In this document: piece by piece, positions 63,311 through 64,000 of the stretch
Layout: every line of letters begins with the position of its first letter
Numbering within the stretch: position 1 is the stretch's first letter
NCBI RefSeq assembly: GCF_026241225.1
Contig: NZ_JAPFQP010000004.1
Span: forward strand, 124,001-188,000
From: Lentiprolixibacter aurantiacus
Lineage (GTDB): Bacteria; Bacteroidota; Bacteroidia; Flavobacteriales; Flavobacteriaceae
DNA: 64,000 bases
Reading direction: 5' to 3'
Made by a program: the position numbers and the translations under genes
Notes under the pieces: model-generated
What the model was told of the DNA's origin: nothing
What the model saw: the letters and a program-made list of their open reading frames with translations, nothing else
Databases searched by the model: none

Positions 63311-63652
63311 TTAAAGGGTCTCCAGGCTTTTTACCCGCAGTTCTTTCCCCTGTAAAATACTTTTGAGGTAACTGCCGCAGGAGGGACAGTTATCGTAGAT
63401 AAATGAGACGGGGTATTCCTCGTTGCAATCTGCACAACGCGCCCTGCCGGGAATTTTTATAATTCGTTTCTCTGCTTTTTCGAGTACCGTCTGCTGCACG
63501 GCAGCTTCCCATACAAAATCCAGTGCGTCAAATTCAATGCCAGCCAGGGTTCCGATCTCCAGATCGATAGCTGAAAAATGCCTAACATTGGCTTTCCTGG
63601 CCTCTTCTTCAGCAATTTTGACAATGCTCATGGCAATGGACATTTCGTGCAT
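63311..63652 (-). CDS. hypA: Hydrogenase maturation nickel metallochaperone HypA
   Basis: I use the ATG at 63652, which gives the canonical start MHEMSIAMSIVKIAEEEARK with the nickel-binding His2; a longer frame to 63676 would hide it. The 113-residue protein has the zinc site with two CxxC motifs (CADCNEEYPV and CPSCGSYLKS). It delivers Ni to HypB and the hydrogenase. It is separated from the Hox operon by 173 bp containing the Hox promoter. Confidence 0.95.
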   Translation of the reverse strand: MHEMSIAMSIVKIAEEEARKANVRHFSAIDLEIGTLAGIEFDALDFVWEAAVQQTVLEKAEKRIIKIPGRARCADCNEEYPVSFIYDNCPSCGSYLKSILQGKELRVKSLETL

Positions 63653-63738
63653 TACAAAGGAATATTTTGATTGCAACTTTACTTCTTACAGTACTAAAAA
63701 TCAACCTACTTATTTAAAGCAATTTTAAATATTAAAAT

Positions 63739-63752
63739 ATGACTTTTATCAT
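63739..63752. promoter_or_regulatory. Crp/Fnr-like palindrome between hypA and uptake hydrogenase
   Basis: ATGACTTTTATCAT, the exact reverse complement of the FadL-porin operator, lies midway between hypA (minus) and the uptake hydrogenase gene (plus). No -7 box occurs at the shared 29.5-bp distance on either side, so the target promoter is uncertain. Confidence 0.5.
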
Positions 63753-63851
63753 AGCCTTCCTGCTAATTGTTTAGGACTTTTAAGGGACCTTTTTTTAATC
63801 TGTTGATTTTCAGATATATAATTTTAAACTCTCCATCTTAGCAAAACATTC

Positions 63852-64000
63852 ATGGGAAAGCTAGTAAAACCCGCCAGGGAAACGTATTACGAAAGTATTA
63901 TCCGACACGGATATAGCCGACGAGACTTCATGAAATTTGCCGCTTTTATTTCTGCCTATATGGGATTAGAACATTCCATGATTGGGCAGGTGGCAAAATC
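63852..64000 (+). CDS. Uptake [NiFe] hydrogenase small subunit, N-terminal part
   Basis: The frame from the ATG at 63852 runs off the right end after about 49 residues. It holds a twin-arginine signal RHGYSRRDFMKFAAFISAYM, the standard leader of periplasmic, membrane-bound group 1 hydrogenase small subunits (HyaA/HupS). Only the leader is present, so no cluster ligands can be checked. Its presence shows a second hydrogenase, divergent from the Hox operon. Confidence 0.82.
   Translation, partial: MGKLVKPARETYYESIIRHGYSRRDFMKFAAFISAYMGLEHSMIGQVAK

Noticed and set aside
63772-63780. -7 box for the uptake hydrogenase at the regulon spacing
   Set aside because: The bases there (TAGGACTTT) do not fit TAnnTTTG, so the gene is not counted among the promoters with the fixed geometry.

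Overview
The window reads as the chromosome of a marine-type Bacteroidetes bacterium, most likely a member of the Flavobacteriaceae. The evidence is a SusC/SusD pair, an ECF sigma/FecR/TonB-receptor relay, head-GIN and PspC proteins, DUF6607, an HYC_CC_PP protein, weak Shine-Dalgarno usage, and promoters built on the Bacteroidetes -7 box TAnnTTTG. No phage, insertion sequence or CRISPR array is visible.

Layout. 1-6.7 kb: DUF4442 fragment, DUF4870/PadR/PspC/head-GIN envelope module, then a dipeptide epimerase with an AONS-like PLP enzyme. 6.7-16.4 kb: trxB, an RND efflux operon (TolC, adaptor, pump, PII-like protein, DUF2892), upp and a FadL-type porin. 16.5-27.5 kb: a sulfur-oxidation cluster with SQR, TusE/DsrC and DsrE2-like protein; a sulfite oxidase with cytochrome c, sulfurtransferase and a sterol-desaturase-family protein; an ETHE1-like persulfide dioxygenase-rhodanese, a rhodanese, a cytochrome c and a DUF3365 haem protein; and a Crp/Fnr regulator. 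27.6-34.1 kb: two paralogous acidic lipoproteins divergent from an ECF sigma/FecR/STN-TonB receptor operon. 34.1-44.8 kb: a copper/silver resistance operon (HYC_CC_PP, CusA, CusC, HMBD lipoprotein, CopA, PepSY, CusB). 45-51.4 kb: MscS, CorA, rpsU, D-2-hydroxyacid dehydrogenase, a two-haem lipoprotein and DUF6607. 51.7-56.9 kb: SusC/SusD, a 125-bp tandem repeat array and tRNA-Pro(GGG). 57-64 kb: a NAD(P)-linked [NiFe] hydrogenase (fused HoxE-HoxF and fused HoxU-HoxY, HoxH, protease, HypB, HypC, HypA), divergent from the start of a Tat-exported uptake hydrogenase small subunit.

The main observation links these parts. Palindromes of the form RTRAYnnnnRTYAY (GTAACnnnnGTTAC or ATGAYnnnnRTCAT) lie upstream of the efflux operon, the FadL porin, SQR, sulfite oxidase, the persulfide dioxygenase, a tiny membrane peptide/DUF2892 operon next to the Crp/Fnr gene, the two-haem lipoprotein and the Hox operon. 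In seven of eight promoters the palindrome centre is exactly 29.5 bp from the first base of a TAnnTTT(G/A/C) box, and in the eighth it is 30.5 bp. That is the geometry expected for class-II activation near -41.5. I infer one Crp/Fnr-type regulon joining sulfide/sulfite oxidation, hydrogen oxidation and redox-linked export.
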